Positions 1 through 10,967 are shown, counted from the stretch's first letter. The stretch is DNA of 64,000 nt from Hydractinia symbiolongicarpus (GCF_029227915.1 NC_079881.1:22355501-22419500); one strand, 5' to 3'. Program-made: numbers and translations. The notes: a model not told the origin generated them from the letters alone.

Positions 1-8
1 TTTGCAGA

Positions 9-890
9 ATGGCGGGCGCAAAGGGCGTGTACGCTGCGATGCCGCCCTTTAAGAAAACCAACGACGCGGGCGCCACCCTTGACTCTTTCAACAAATACGT
101 GAAAAGAGCACGTATGGTTTTCGACACAGAAGACATCAATGAAGACAAAAAAAAGAAAGCTCTTCTACAGTTATGGGGAGGAGATGAAATGATAAATTTT
201 TTCGAACATGAAGGCAAAGTGTTGGAAACAGACACTTTTGACCAAGCAATTGGGAAAATACAAGCAGCCATTAAGTGTCAGATAAATGAGGTATACCCAG
301 TCTTTAAACTTTTCTGTGAAATGCCACAGGGTCAAGCCAGATTTGCTGATTGGTATACAAAGGTCCTGGACCAGGCAAAATTGTGCAACTTCGAAAATTA
401 TGATGCAAACCGAGCGGCACGGGACGCCATGACAATTCAGACATCAAACCACAAGCTTCGCAAACAAGCATTAGCAGAAGGAACGAATTACAATGACTTC
501 GTGAAATACGGACTAGCACTAGAAGCCTCTACCTCTCAAGCCAAAACCATGGAGAAAACAGAAAGCGTCAACTACATCAGTCGCGGACAGGCAAACAAGC
601 AAGAGCACAGGGCAGAAAATGAGGAGACAACACGGAAAGCCCCAGTACAAGGAAAAATTTGTGACTTTTGCGGATATGAACGAAGGCGAGCACACAAACA
701 AGAAAAGTGCCCAGCAAAAGGGAAAAAGTGCAACGCGTGCAAGAAAAAGCACCACTTCGCCCACGCCCCAGTATGTCCAGGGAAAGTACGATCGGTTGAC
801 ACAGATTCAGATTCAGACGACAGCCTGACTGACAGAGTGGAAGTGGTATCAAACATCCCAGAACCCAGCTCCAACCTACCCGACAAATAG
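9..890 (+). CDS. gag: Gag-like nucleocapsid protein of the gypsy element
   Basis: Open frame of 293 residues, with the ATG at base 9 after a short leader. It would form the structural/RNA-binding protein of the retrotransposon particle. Residues 218-234 (CDFC...H...C) and 241-256 (CNAC...H...C) are two cysteine/histidine zinc knuckles. The second has looser spacing than the canonical CX2CX4HX4C. The segment before the knuckles is lysine/glutamate-rich and the tail is Asp/Ser-rich. The frame stops with TAG at 888-890, but the next in-frame codons run straight into the protease, so this stop is either the normal gag/pol boundary or a nonsense change in a fused polyprotein. Confidence 0.85.
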   Translation: MAGAKGVYAAMPPFKKTNDAGATLDSFNKYVKRARMVFDTEDINEDKKKKALLQLWGGDEMINFFEHEGKVLETDTFDQAIGKIQAAIKCQINEVYPVFKLFCEMPQGQARFADWYTKVLDQAKLCNFENYDANRAARDAMTIQTSNHKLRKQALAEGTNYNDFVKYGLALEASTSQAKTMEKTESVNYISRGQANKQEHRAENEETTRKAPVQGKICDFCGYERRRAHKQEKCPAKGKKCNACKKKHHFAHAPVCPGKVRSVDTDSDSDDSLTDRVEVVSNIPEPSSNLPDK

Positions 891-905
891 GACGACCAGA
901 CCGAA

Positions 906-1394
906 GTGAAGGTAAACGGCCAACCAATGACCATGCGAATTGATTCGGGATGTCGAAAGGTACTGATACCAGAAAAGGACTTTAAGCAGAAACTCCAAAA
1001 TACAACAAGATTGGTTCGGACAAAAGTAAAGCTGAGACCATATGGCACAGACAAACTCTTAGACGTTAAAGGACGAGCAAGAGTCCAAATCGCAGCTAAG
1101 AACGGTTCCACCTGTGAAGTTTTCGCTTACATAATCGCAGGTCGGCACACTGAATCGCTCCTGGGGTGGGAAGCTGCGACACCTTTAGGAATTCTCAAGT
1201 TAAATCCTGAAGGAGAGGTAGTAGCCAACCTCAAGGATAACGGGAAGGACGATGATCGCCAAGACGAAACCTCCACCTCAAAGGAAATACAAGAGACGTT
1301 GGAGAAACACGATCAACTATTTCAAGGCATCGGTAAGTTTGAGAACACGAAAGTTAACTTTGACATCAGCGACAGTATAACACCAATCGCTTAA
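906..1394 (+). pseudogene. pol: Retropepsin-like aspartic protease segment (gypsy pol)
   Basis: In the same frame as gag. The region begins with the tract MRIDSGCRKVLIP (residues 10-22 of this frame), where DSG is the active-site triad of retroviral-type aspartic proteases. The flap region and the later G-rich tract (LLGWEAATPLGIL, about residues 86-98) fit the family fold. A TAA at 1392-1394 separates this segment from the RT, although the codons on both sides of it read as the usual linker before RT, so the stop probably replaced a sense codon. The protease would have released the mature Gag and Pol proteins. Confidence 0.8.
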
Positions 1395-2705
1395 AGGGAA
1401 AGACCAATTCCGCTAGCATACCAACCAGAAATATCTCAGCACCTTAAGGAGTTGAAAGAAAACGACATCATCGAGGGACCACTGACGTCGGACGAGGACC
1501 TGTCGTGGATATCAAACGTAGTTGTGACACGTAAACCGACCGGAAAAATTCGAATGAACTTAGATATGCGACATGCAAACATAGCCATTAAAGACAGCAA
1601 GTTTCCGATACCTTCAATACATGTTTTACGACACAAACTTAATGGTGCAACAGTATTCAGCAAATTAGACATGCGCCATTCGTTTCACCAGATGCTGCTA
1701 GGGAAAAAGTCGAGGAAACTAACTAACTTTTACACGCATGAAGGCATACACCGTTTTAGACGTCTCGTAATGGGAGCTACTCCAGCCAGCCAGGAGTTCC
1801 ATGAACGCCTACGACAAGGAATTGTGGGATTAAACGGTGTACTGCAGATTGAGGACGATATACTCGTTTTTGGCAAGGACGATGCGGAACACTTAGCGAA
1901 TCTAATCGCCCTACTGAACCGCCTGGCAAAACTAGGAATAACTTTGCGAAAAGAAAAGTGCCAGTGGGGAGTACCAGAAGTAATTTTTTTCGGGTACAAA
2001 TTCAACAAAAACGGCATGTCAGCAGATCCTGCAAAGATAAAGGCAATAACAGAACTGACAGCCCCCTCAAACGTAAATGAGGTGAAAAGTTTTTTACAGA
2101 TGTGCCAGTATAATGCCTTGTTTATGTTTGGCGATTCGCAGACTTACAGCGACATCACAGAACCGCTCCGGAATCTTTTGCGGAAAGGTGCCAAATTTGA
2201 ATGGACGACCGGTTGTGAGGAGGCATTCAGGAAACTCAAAAAGGTACTCTGCAGCGAGCAGGTAATTTCACCATGGGCTCCAAACAGGAAGACCAAACTG
2301 GTAGTGGACCGGGGGCCAAAAGGAATCGCAGCCACACTGTATCAGCAAGACCCTCAGAGCAGTAACTGGAACACCGTAAACTATTCAAGCCGAGCATTGA
2401 CCAGGACCGAGCAGAAGTATGCGGCTATTGAAGGGGAGAGTTTGGTCATATTATACGGCATCACAACCAATCACATGTACCTGTATGGCATGAACTTCGA
2501 CGTGATCACGGACCACAAACCCTTGGTCACATTGTACAACAACCCGAAGCGACAGGTCCAGCACGAGTAGAGCGCCACCGGCTGAAACTTCAGGCGTACC
2601 GTTTTACAGTAAAGTACGAGAAAGGCACATCCAACCCCGCGGACTTCAACAGTCGACACCCCCTGCAGATGACGCACGCAGACGAAGAAGAAGGAATCGA
2701 GGAGA
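1395..2705 (+). pseudogene. pol: Reverse transcriptase and RNase H (gypsy pol), broken
   Basis: The open frame 1452-2570 has 372 codons, and the same frame is readable back to 1395, so the first ATG is not a true start. RT motifs: LDMRHSFHQM at residues 72-81 with catalytic Asp73, RLVMGATPA at 104-112, and the active-site box IEDD at 133-136 (family consensus xxDD). RNase H follows: Asp286 (in VDRGPK, where most relatives have DAS), an acidic pair near 327-329 and ITDHKPLV at 352-359. At about 2555-2570 the frame ends in TAG, but the RNase H C-terminus continues in another frame to about 2700. Frame zero then resumes near 2709, so there are two compensating frameshifts. Confidence 0.9.
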
Positions 2706-2708
2706 CAC

Positions 2709-3760
2709 AATGTTCCGGATGCGCTAACGGAACACATTATACAGAAAGCCACTAATGAAGACACAACGCTCTTGAGACTCAAGTATTGCATCCTGAAGAC
2801 CGGATACATCCCAGAGACTGCCAAGGACCTAGCGGCTTATCGAGCTGTCTTTGGAGAATTGAGTGCAGCAAATCAAGTCGTCCTACGTGGAACTAGGATA
2901 GTGCTGGCACAAAGCCTTCAACCAACAGTGATCGAACTAGCCCACGAAGGGCACCAAGGATCGACCAAAATGAAGCAATATTTACGCTCCAGGGTTTGGT
3001 TTCCCCGTATGGACACCCTAGTGGAGAATTATGCCCAATCTTGCCACTCCTGCCTAGCAGCCACCCCGCAGACCAAACACCAACCCTTGCTACCGACCGA
3101 ACTTCCACAAGGACCGTGGAGACATGTGGCATCAGACTTCAAAGGACCGATTGCAGCGGACTTCTACTTCTTGTTGGTCATCGACGAGTATTCGCGTTTT
3201 CCTGAGGTGGCGATTCTTGACTCAACCGGAGCAGACACAGTAGTTCCACAACTTGACCGAATTTTGTCAACTCATGGCATTCCAGAAAAATTAAAATCGG
3301 ATAATAGTCCCCCTTTTAATTCTAATGCGTTCCGAAATTACGCTAAAAAAGGGGATTCAAGCATCAACCCGTCACACCAGAATAGCCAAGCTCGAATGGT
3401 CTAGCAGAAAATTTTATGCGTATGCTGCAGAAAGTAGCCCACACCGCATATATGGAACAGGAAGACCCAAAGGAAGCTGTCCACAAGTACCTCTTATCCT
3501 ATCCGGCGACACCGCACAGTGCCACAGGGAAGTCACCTGCAGAACTGTTGTTCCAAAGGAAGATATCGACTACCATTCCTCACTTCAAACTCGACGAGAG
3601 AGACCCCGATGTCACTGAACGGGAACGAAGATACAAGGAAGCCACCACCACGTACCACGATGCACGCAGAAACGCCAAAGTTGTGGACCTGCAAGTTGGG
3701 GACAATTACGTGACTTCATAAACGGTATGGAAAAACTTCGCCGTTTGAGACAGTATAGAA
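2709..3760 (+). pseudogene. pol: Integrase (gypsy pol), frameshifted and interrupted
   Basis: Frame 2772-3404 has the integrase zinc-binding HHCC module (His58, His61, Cys91, Cys94) and the start of the DDE core: Asp122 in SDFKGPI and Asp177 in KSDNSPPF. A shift in the homopolymer run at 3345-3355 moves the coding frame. Just after it, a TAG at 3391-3393 stands where family members have Trp. The third catalytic residue, Glu in LAENF, is encoded at about 3406-3408. The frame then runs from 3416 to a stop at 3719-3721. Beyond the stop, residual C-terminal coding (KRYGKTSPFE) is visible in a shifted frame. The enzyme would have inserted the cDNA; this copy cannot encode it intact. Confidence 0.88.
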
Positions 3761-3874
3761 CAATTCGAACTATGCTACAACGAAGAGGCCATGGGGCTGA
3801 TACTAGTTATTTTTTATTTACGGTTTAGTTTTTTATTTTACTTTTCTTTTATTATAAGGATAGGTGGGGACAGA

Positions 3875-4023
3875 TGTTATGATATATGTACATAGGTGGG
3901 CGAGACCCAGAGACACTTGGAGACGGACTACCGAGGTGTATGGTCGAGCTCTGATACATACGTAAATATAGGCTCGTGTTTAACTACAACGCGTAGTCCT
4001 TGTCTGATTCTCTGTCTCCTGAC
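3875..4023 (+). repeat. 3' LTR of the gypsy element (right end approximate)
   Basis: A purine-rich tract at 3857-3874 (AAGGATAGGTGGGGACAGA) is followed by TGTTATGATATATG, which has the form of a polypurine tract next to an LTR beginning with TG. The sequence runs on to the pyrimidine-rich stretch CTTGTCTGATTCTCTGTC near 4000-4020. LINE coding sequence on the other strand starts just after. Without the 5' LTR in view I cannot confirm the right boundary or a terminal CA. Confidence 0.6.
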
Positions 4024-5070
4024 TTCCAAGCACTGGTCACATCAGATGCAATATGAGGACAACTCTTATATACTGTGTAAGGAATTTGGTTCAGCCCAGG
4101 AGAAGAAGCATTTCTACGGGAATGTAGGACAGCTTGGAAATCCTTGAACTTTAGCTTGGAAGAATCGAAATCTGAGACTAGATTTGGTGGTGAAGGCAAT
4201 CCAGGGAGATCTGAAAGAGGTATATGGCGTGAAGGATCGTTTAAGGTTGAATGTTTGTGTGAATCCACTTGGTCCTGGGCAACTTCAGGTTTTATTGAAC
4301 ATTTGGGATCTAAAATATTTTTTCCAGCCTGATAAGGGTTCTTAGAGAAAGCCCGCCGTGCATTCGAGATTTTCCAACGTCTTTTCCTATTCCGCTCACC
4401 TCTCCGAAGTAACCTTAACTTGGCCATTATATCATCTAAAAGGTTTTGCATGTTGCTTTTCTCAACTGGGTCAGATGTGTTCTTAAGAGTTCGGAGTAGA
4501 TTTTTCTTTTCATTCACCAAACTGATGCTGCGTAAAGCTCTCCTGTTCAAACCTGATAGGTTGTGCTGGGGAAGTGACCTTACAACAAACATGGGAAACA
4601 CAAGGTAGTAAATTGTTGATTCCAACAGCTCCAGTTTTTTTTGACAATGGGTAAGAGCCTAGAAGATTGTGGAAAACTGCATCATCAAGGGAATTCCACA
4701 ATTTTGTGTCAATTGACTTCTGCCAAGCAATAGGTTGTTTCCATTTCATAGTGCTAAGATGGTCAGGTTCTGTTGATTGCTGAGAAAGAACACTGTGGGA
4801 GTTATCCGGGTTAGCTTTCAGCAGCCGAGACATTTCAGTGGAATCAACAGCTAGCACATCTTGCAAAACAACTTTACACGGTTTTAATGTCCAATGCTTA
4901 GTGGAAGGGAGTAACGAAGAATCACAGGTAGCAGGAAGGACAGAGGAGTTAGTAATAACGAAATCAATATCTGGAGGGGTAGTCCTAATACGGTCAGGGT
5001 CTATATCGTTGGGGATATCATTGTTTAAAAAATTTAACTTTGTTGTAGACCATAAAAAATCCCACACGCC
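4024..5070 (-). pseudogene. Non-LTR retrotransposon fragment, pre-RT region only
   Basis: Two overlapping minus-strand frames, 5067-4510 and 4625-3984, form one interrupted coding stretch with a frameshift in their overlap (about 4560-4620). The downstream part contains KRRWKISNARRAFSKNPYQA, LSDLPGLPSPP and NASSPGLNQIPYTVYKSCP. This series is typical of the linker just before and into the first RT motif of LINEs common in cnidarians and amphioxus. The RT core itself is missing: coding similarity stops at the gypsy LTR near 4023. I infer truncation at that junction. Clade assignment is uncertain. Confidence 0.7.
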
Positions 5071-6057
5071 GGCCTAAGCTTGGTGGGAGCGACAGATAAC
5101 AATTGGGTTGGGGCTGCCAACTTTTACGCGGGCTCAGCAGACATGTTGTTCATGCCATCCCAATGACTCTACCTATTGACCCCTTGCGTGACAGTACTAT
5201 CTGCCTATTGCTGAATACTTCACTTATAACTGGTGACTGACAATAGGGAGTGTGATGTTACATGCAACAGAAAAATAACAGAAGAGGTGGCAAGCCACTT
5301 AAACAGAGTTGTCTCCAGTTGGTTCATATTGAAAACCCAAAAATGTATTTTCTTCCATACTCATACTCGTGTTGATACACTTATTAATTTCCTTAAAAAT
5401 TGGTTTTGCTTCTGCATGCTTTTAGAATTCACTTTATAATACAGGGAAAGGGGGTGGGGTAAGTGCAAAGTCTGCATAATCTTTACTACAATTTTCGTTC
5501 TGGTCAGTAGCTTGTCTCGTGATGACGTAACATTTTTGATGTGAGCATTTTTTACCGTTTTCATAATGCCCGCGTGACTAGGGTTTGGAGAGGGAGCTAA
5601 ACAGCAGTAAGTCAATTTCTTTTCCAATGGTACTCCTTTAATCTGTAAATATAGTAAAAAACATTGTTATTTTGTCCAATAACATGTTGTTGTGGATTAT
5701 TTTAGGGCAACTTATTTTTGCTCGGGAGGTAACCTTTAAATGGAATTAAATTTAAGGTGATACTTGACAATTCGCGATGGAACATTTAGCGGTCTTGAAA
5801 TATCCCCGTTTTTAACGCACAGTTTTGCTACACGATTATACGTATTTTTTTAATTTTGGCTATGGCATAAACCGGCCAAAACTTTTACAATGAAACATTT
5901 AAGGCTAAACTATAGAATACCCCAAGTGCGGATCCAGGGTTAGTCAGATAAGTCGCGTGACTAAGTGTAAATTTGATGAAAAATGTTAGCCAAGCAAAGA
6001 TGTCGACGATCCAGGTGTTGCAAACGGAGTGCGTTAAATCAATATAGAAAGTGTTGC
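5071..6057. other. Non-coding stretch
   Basis: No convincing coding sequence. Short open frames here (for example 5233-5439 and 5361-5627) have no recognisable motif and overlap one another on opposite strands. A GTGCGGATCCAGGGTTAG motif at about 5926-5943 resembles the terminal sequence of hAT-like elements, but I found no inverted partner. Confidence 0.6.
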
Positions 6058-6262
6058 GGAGAGGTTGCCAAGGCAAAGGCATTAAGCACGGCAAGGAAAG
6101 GGCAAAGGCAGGCAAGGAAATAGGAAGAGGAATCAGGAAGGCAGGGGTAGGCAAGGCGTGGGAGCCACAGGCAAGGACATAGTAGGCAGGCACCAGAAAA
6201 GGCATAGGAAGGGTAGGCAAAGAAAGGCACGGTCAGTGCTGGCAAGGCAATGGAACGGCAAG
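6058..6262 (+). repeat. Purine-rich GGCAAGG / GGCAAAGG simple repeat
   Basis: About 200 bases in which GGCAAGG, GGCAAAG and GGAAAG alternate irregularly with almost no pyrimidine other than C. It creates spurious Leu/Pro-rich open frames on the minus strand. Confidence 0.8.
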
Positions 6263-6653
6263 GCAGGGGTGCATGACTTTAGTAGAAAATCTCCACCTTA
6301 CAACTCAAAGATTGCGTATATTCAATATGTCTAAGTTAAGTATCATATTAGTCCAGGAGTATAGAAAATATTGAGGTGCAAATGTTTCAAATTCAATATC
6401 TCAAAAAAAAGTCTCAAATTTATCTCAGGTCAATACACAGTGAATCATAGCAGAATTATGTGCCATTACAAGTATTTAAACAATCGGTCATATAACGACA
6501 TATCATTTTTTCATAAATCTGAGATTAACTTGGTTCCAATGACAACAACATTAAAAAGTCAAGATATAGAAATAATCAGAGAAGTCCTACTCAAAGGTTA
6601 CCTATTATATGAAAACCTGGTTGTTGTAGGTGCAAGATAATTATGTTTTTCCT

Positions 6654-6722
6654 AGCCCTGTCCAGGATTTGAACCTGGATCTCTCATTAGCATGAGTGTC
6701 ATAGCCATTAGACCAGCAGGGC
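6654..6722 (-). tRNA. tRNA-like sequence (probable tRNA pseudogene or SINE head)
   Basis: Read on the minus strand the 69 bases fold as most of a tRNA. The acceptor GCCCTGC pairs with ACAGGGC, with one mismatch. The A box TGGTCTAATGG is intact and a D stem GTC/GAC is present. The T arm CCAGG-TTCAAAT-CCTGG is perfect and holds the B box GGTTCAAATCC. The A box resembles that of tRNA-Glu. The anticodon arm is defective: it forms CTCAT-GCTA-ATGAG with a four-base loop and is about four bases short, so no anticodon can be assigned. Intact internal promoter boxes with a broken anticodon arm fit a pseudogene or tRNA-derived SINE. Confidence 0.55.
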
Positions 6723-7769
6723 ATAAACATAAATATATATACAAAACTTTACAGGTGAGTATTATATACACTTAGGAATTTACGCTGGTTAAGCCACAAG
6801 TAACTGTGTTACCTGGCGTTAAACGCTTGATGGAACAATTAATACAAATTTTAAACTGTACCACACATTCAGGTGGCTGGCTTTAGTACAGGTGTGCAGT
6901 ATATCATAAATCGAGTGAAACACACAACATTAAAGGTGTGTCGGGTGTGTAATTATATTTTTCAGATTCACAAAATATATATTTCCTTCAACTTTAGCTT
7001 GAATAGAAACACAATTTACATATTGTGCCATGTCATAGCGAAAACTGTTTCACAAAATGTTCCCGGTAAAACTTAAAATATATATGTACTTTAATCTGTG
7101 GCGCGCCATTAGTATAGGTAAACAAACCCTTTCAAAAAAACTTTAGCACAACTTCTGTTAAATAGAAACACAGGTAATAGCTTGTCGTTAACACTAGGCT
7201 GAGTGATTAGTACAAATATACTGTGGCGCACATCCGAAAAACTTTGGTTCAAATAAACAGACAGTAAACACCCTGTTGTTATCCTACACAGCTAAAACAA
7301 TCATGCAGCACTTTCATTTTGCGGAAAAGTTTTTGTAACATTTAAAAATAAAAACACTGCTCAAAACCTGTTTTTATGCTCCTAAAGAATCCTGCAATAT
7401 TTTATGGGAAAAGTTTGTGCTAGATCAAAAATTAATCATAAAATCAGACAGCCGTAATACATTTTTAAAAAAACCTTTACTGCAACTTAGGTTTAAAAAA
7501 ACACAGCGAAAAAAAGCCTGTTGTTAGCCTGTGCAGCTAAAAATCAAATAGCAGTATGTGTTTTGTTTGCAAACAAGTTTTCATGACAGTAGGATAAAAA
7601 TCTCTTATTCCAGACTGAACAAAATCATCATTAGAGCCACATGTGTAAGGATCGGGTCAAGTTACAAAAACAGAAATTATTGGGACATTATTTGTATACA
7701 TATCGTGAAATTAGGTAAGAAATAATAAATACACTTGGAGATTTTCAATACATGTTGACGATTGAACGA

Positions 7770-7806
7770 GATATCTATCTATATCTATATCTATCTATCT
7801 ATCTAT
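7770..7806 (+). repeat. (TATC)n microsatellite
   Basis: Nearly pure TATC/TATATC tract, ending in five consecutive ATCT units. Confidence 0.9.
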
Positions 7807-8029
7807 CGAAATAATTTTTCCTTCTGTAACTTCAGCCGCACTGGTGTATGCTCAGCGGCAGGGTTAAAAAAGTTTATTTCCTGACGTGTGTACAATATAT
7901 ATAGTTAGCTACAACCGTCCACGAAAATATAGCTCTCTATTCCCCCTTAATGTTAAGAACTGCTCATTTGTGGCTAAGCAACGTAAACAATTACACATGA
8001 CATACCTGTATATAAACATTTACTATCTG

Positions 8030-8580
8030 CAAAATACCTAGCTGGCTATGTATGGCCATTTTGTGGACGATTGTAGCTAGAACAAGCTGTATGATGGGAC
8101 ATTCCTACAGAGTAGAATTATCTCACTCACTCTGTAGTATATAGCTATGTATAATAGCTAGCTAGATAGAGGATAGGTAGAAAATCAGTCTCAAACAATT
8201 TTTCTATGCTAGCTATGTTGCTGATTTTATGCCAGCAAAAATAGCAATTTATTGCTAGCTACATGGGTAGTTCTATCCCAGCTAAGTAGTTAATTTTATG
8301 CTAGCCTTGTAGCTAGTTTGATGCTAGCTATATTGCATTGTTTGTTTGTTTTTATGCTAGCTAACTCTTACAGTAGCTAGGTAGCTAAATGCTATCTAAG
8401 TTCTATTATTATTCTAAATCTGCAGTTTTAAGCTAGCTAGCTTTAGGTGTGAGTGAGAATAAGAATAGGTTCATTACATGTAAAAAATAGTGATATACAA
8501 GCGAGCTAAACATACCCTTTCTTCATTTTCTTGAACAAGCCCTTCCTCCTTCAGCTGCGATATAGCTAGCTTAGATTAAC
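8030..8580 (+). repeat. GCTAGC-rich low-complexity region
   Basis: TAGCTAGC and GCTAGCTA occur many times at irregular spacing over some 550 bases, together with TTTATGCTAGC. The same motif clusters at 46150-46320 and scattered near 23610 and 26760, so it is a genome-wide sequence habit rather than a local array. Confidence 0.7.
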
Positions 8581-9167
8581 GGAAGTTTGAGTTTGAGGCG
8601 CTATGTTATTCGAGAAAAAGTCACGTGATATTAGTCAAAGTAACTATATATCACGTGGCTAAGGGTAGCTTAATCTCAACTGGAAATCCCCGCTAGGCCA
8701 TCTTTAAAAGTAACAAAAGCACTCCATCACCGTGCCTTTGATGTTGTCTCGTTGAATCATAAATTTACGGGGAAAATGACCAGAGTAAGCTACTGGGCAA
8801 CCCAGTCAAAAAGTTGACGAAAATTGAAAATTTTAATGTATAGGTGCGGAAACCCTATAACCCTCCACCGTCCCTTATATTTGGCTTATTTAATGAGGAA
8901 ATGGGCTCCGCTACGCTCCGGGCGCTGACGCGCCCTCCGCTTCTCTCCGCAAAAATCAGATTGTAATTTATTTACGGCAAAAAGGCTTGGTTCACAGCCC
9001 TCTCTAATTCGCCTATAGCGATGTTGACGTCAAAGTTGTGACGTTGCTACCATATAGACTGAGAGGGTTGCAAATTATAACTTGCAGATTTTGACTGATT
9101 CATTTTGACTAATCAGTCACTCAGTCAGTCAACTAGAAATTAAAAATTTAATTATTTAATTATTAAA

Positions 9168-9243
9168 AGGTTGCGAAGCATTTCGCAAGTTGCAAGCACT
9201 AGAAATAAAAAAAAAGTTTGCGAAGCATTACGCAAGTTGCAAG
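9168..9243 (+). repeat. Two copies of a GCGAAGCATTTCGC-type palindromic motif
   Basis: TTGCGAAGCATTTCGCAAGTTGCAAGC appears twice in direct orientation with one or two changes, separated by an A-rich spacer. Each copy contains an inverted repeat (TTGCGAA...TTCGCAA). A related GCGAAGC/GCTTCGC cluster occurs at about 24548-24590. Confidence 0.7.
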
Positions 9244-9282
9244 CAAAATTTTTGGAGTATAACACATTTCAAATAAACAGTT

Positions 9283-10925
9283 AAAGTAAGTAAGTAAGTT
9301 ATATTTGCCATCATTATAAAATCGTTAAAAATATTTACAGAGAAAAAGAAATTGAAAACAAATAAATAATATAATAAACTATATATAATATTAAAATGTA
9401 TCATAAAAAATATAAAATAAAATTAAATGCAATTTTCCTGAGTGTTGATATGTTTAATGGCTGGATAACACAAAACAAGCCAAGGCGAGATTTCCATTGT
9501 GGTCCATTTCTACCCTTATAGAGAAAAAGATAAGCAAAACGAAAACGAAAGGATTATCAAAAGATCATATGAATTTAATTCACAAAATCATCTGAGTCCC
9601 TTCTCGTTATAACATCAAAATAGTGCTTTTTTAGGTTGTGTTTAAAACTGTTTGTAGTACTAGATCTTTTAAGACCCTCAGGAAGAGTATTCCATAAGGA
9701 GGGTCCAAGGTAGGAAAGACACTGTTGACCTTGGGATGTTTTTACACAAGATTGTTCAAGCCTCTGGAATAATAAACGAGTCGAAGCTCTTCTATGACTT
9801 GATGGAATAAATACATCAGACATGTAGACATTTTTTCTGAAAAAGTTTATATGCATGATTGTTTACGCATACTTTAAACCTTTCGCCAACTGGTAGCCAA
9901 TTTATTTCCTTAAAATCCGTAGCACCTACATGTGATCTGCTACTTTTTTGTAAACAGAAGCGAACACATTTGTTTTGAGCAACCTGGAGCTTCTTTTTTA
10001 AAACTTTTGTCAGGTTTGGATACCACACAGTACTGGCATAGTCGAAATGTGGTTGAATTAAAGAGTTACAAAGAAGTCGTCGCAGATCCTTGTTCAAAAA
10101 TGAGCTTTGACGATAAAGAAATTTAATTTTGCCATTAATTTTGTTAATTACATGTAAGGCCATTGACTCACCAGACAGTGATTGGTCAAAGATGCAACCA
10201 AGATATTCAACTTTCGTATGCTGCTTGATTTCTACTCCATTGTAGGAAATATTAAGTTTTTCTGCTTTTTTAATTTTTCCCCTGGAGGCAAAAAGAATAG
10301 ACTTAGTTTTATCTTCACCAAAGTGTATGCTGAGTTTGTTGTCCACAAACCAATCACATAAATTACTGAAGTCTGTATTAAGAGCATTTTCCATCTCAGT
10401 TATGTCTTTGTGTTGAAATAAGAGACATGAATCATCTGCGTAGAGAAAAAGATCACATTGTACTAAAGCTTGTGGCATATCGTTTACATAAAGTAAGAAC
10501 AGAAGTGGACCCAAGATAGAACCTTGGGGAACACCACATTCCAGTTTACCTGGATTAGATGATAAGTTATCTATTGACACACAAAATGTTCTGTTTGCAA
10601 GGTAAGACCTGAACCAAAGAATTACTTCATTTGAAAATCCAAGAGTTCCTAATTTTTCCAAAAGTATGGAGTGGTTGATGGTATCGAAAGCTTTTTGTAG
10701 GTCAATGAGGATCATACCAGACAGCAAGCCTGCATCAAAACCTTTTGAAATTTTGTCATGTATATATGATAGACAAAAATCTGTTGAATGACAGCTTCTA
10801 AAGCCAGACTGAAATTTAAATAATTTATTGTTTTTGTCTAAGAAAGCTTGTGTTTGGTTATGGAACACTCTTTCAACAATTTTAGAAAAAAGAGGAAGCA
10901 AAGATATAGGGCGGTAATTCTTTAC
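9283..10925 (-). mobile_element. CR1/L2-like LINE, 5' truncated
   Basis: The minus-strand element keeps the RT and C-terminal regions. Its 3' end seems to be the (ACTT)n tail at 9285-9300 (TAAGTAAGTAAGTAA on the plus strand), a microsatellite tail of the kind CR1/L2-group LINEs carry. The 5' side is lost: in the coding frame, readable similarity begins at about 10921 and two stops lie just beyond, next to a 20-bp tandem duplication. 5' truncation is the usual outcome of target-primed reverse transcription. Confidence 0.85.
9575..10921 (-). pseudogene. LINE reverse transcriptase, C-terminal part, one frameshift
   Basis: Frame 10901-9816 (361 codons, readable back to about 10921 through KNYRPIS) contains RT motif A LIDLQKAFDT at residues 65-74 with Asp67, GVPQGSILGPLLF at 123-135 and the catalytic YADD at 154-157. 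The thumb region and the ending typical of LINE ORF2 (SLIQPHFDYASTVWYPN) follow. Near 9840, in an A/T run, the frame shifts. The last about 90 residues continue in frame 9856-9575 (YLGPSLWNTLPEGLK, a hallmark C-terminal motif) to a stop at 9575. The endonuclease and ORF1 are absent. The enzyme would copy LINE RNA at a nicked target; this copy is defective. Confidence 0.92.
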
Positions 10926-10927
10926 CG

Positions 10928-10967
10928 CTGTCTTCTATTACTTGAAGCTGTCTTCCATTACTTGAAG
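10928..10967 (+). repeat. 20-bp tandem duplication at the LINE 5' breakpoint
   Basis: CTGTCTTCTATTACTTGAAG is followed directly by a copy with one change. It sits exactly where LINE coding similarity ends, so it may record the integration or truncation event. Confidence 0.85.

Larger units (their letters stand above)
1..4023 (+). mobile_element. Ty3/gypsy LTR retrotransposon, 5' end outside window, inactivated
   Basis: The order gag, protease, RT, RNase H, integrase, LTR defines a Ty3/gypsy element. The 5' LTR and primer-binding site lie before base 1. Gag, protease and RT all use the same reading frame and are separated only by single stop codons at 888-890 and 1392-1394. Further lesions are frame changes near 2555 and 2705, a shift in the A/G run at 3345-3355 and a stop at 3391-3393. 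The number of lesions says the copy is dead, though the long open stretches suggest it is not very old. The base composition is clearly less AT-rich than the flanks. Confidence 0.93.
6723..9282. other. Non-coding stretch with simple repeats
   Basis: No coding sequence that I can support. It contains a (TATC)n microsatellite (7770-7806), a GCTAG-rich tract (8030-8580), a GC-richer patch around 8905-8950 and a short duplicated palindromic motif (9168-9243). Confidence 0.7.

Noticed and set aside
572-1111. Minus-strand open frames of up to 179 codons across gag/protease
   Set aside because: Shadows of the gypsy coding strand, which has clear zinc-knuckle and protease motifs on plus.
5885-6245. 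Leu/Pro-rich minus-strand frames
   Set aside because: Produced by the GGCAAGG simple repeat.
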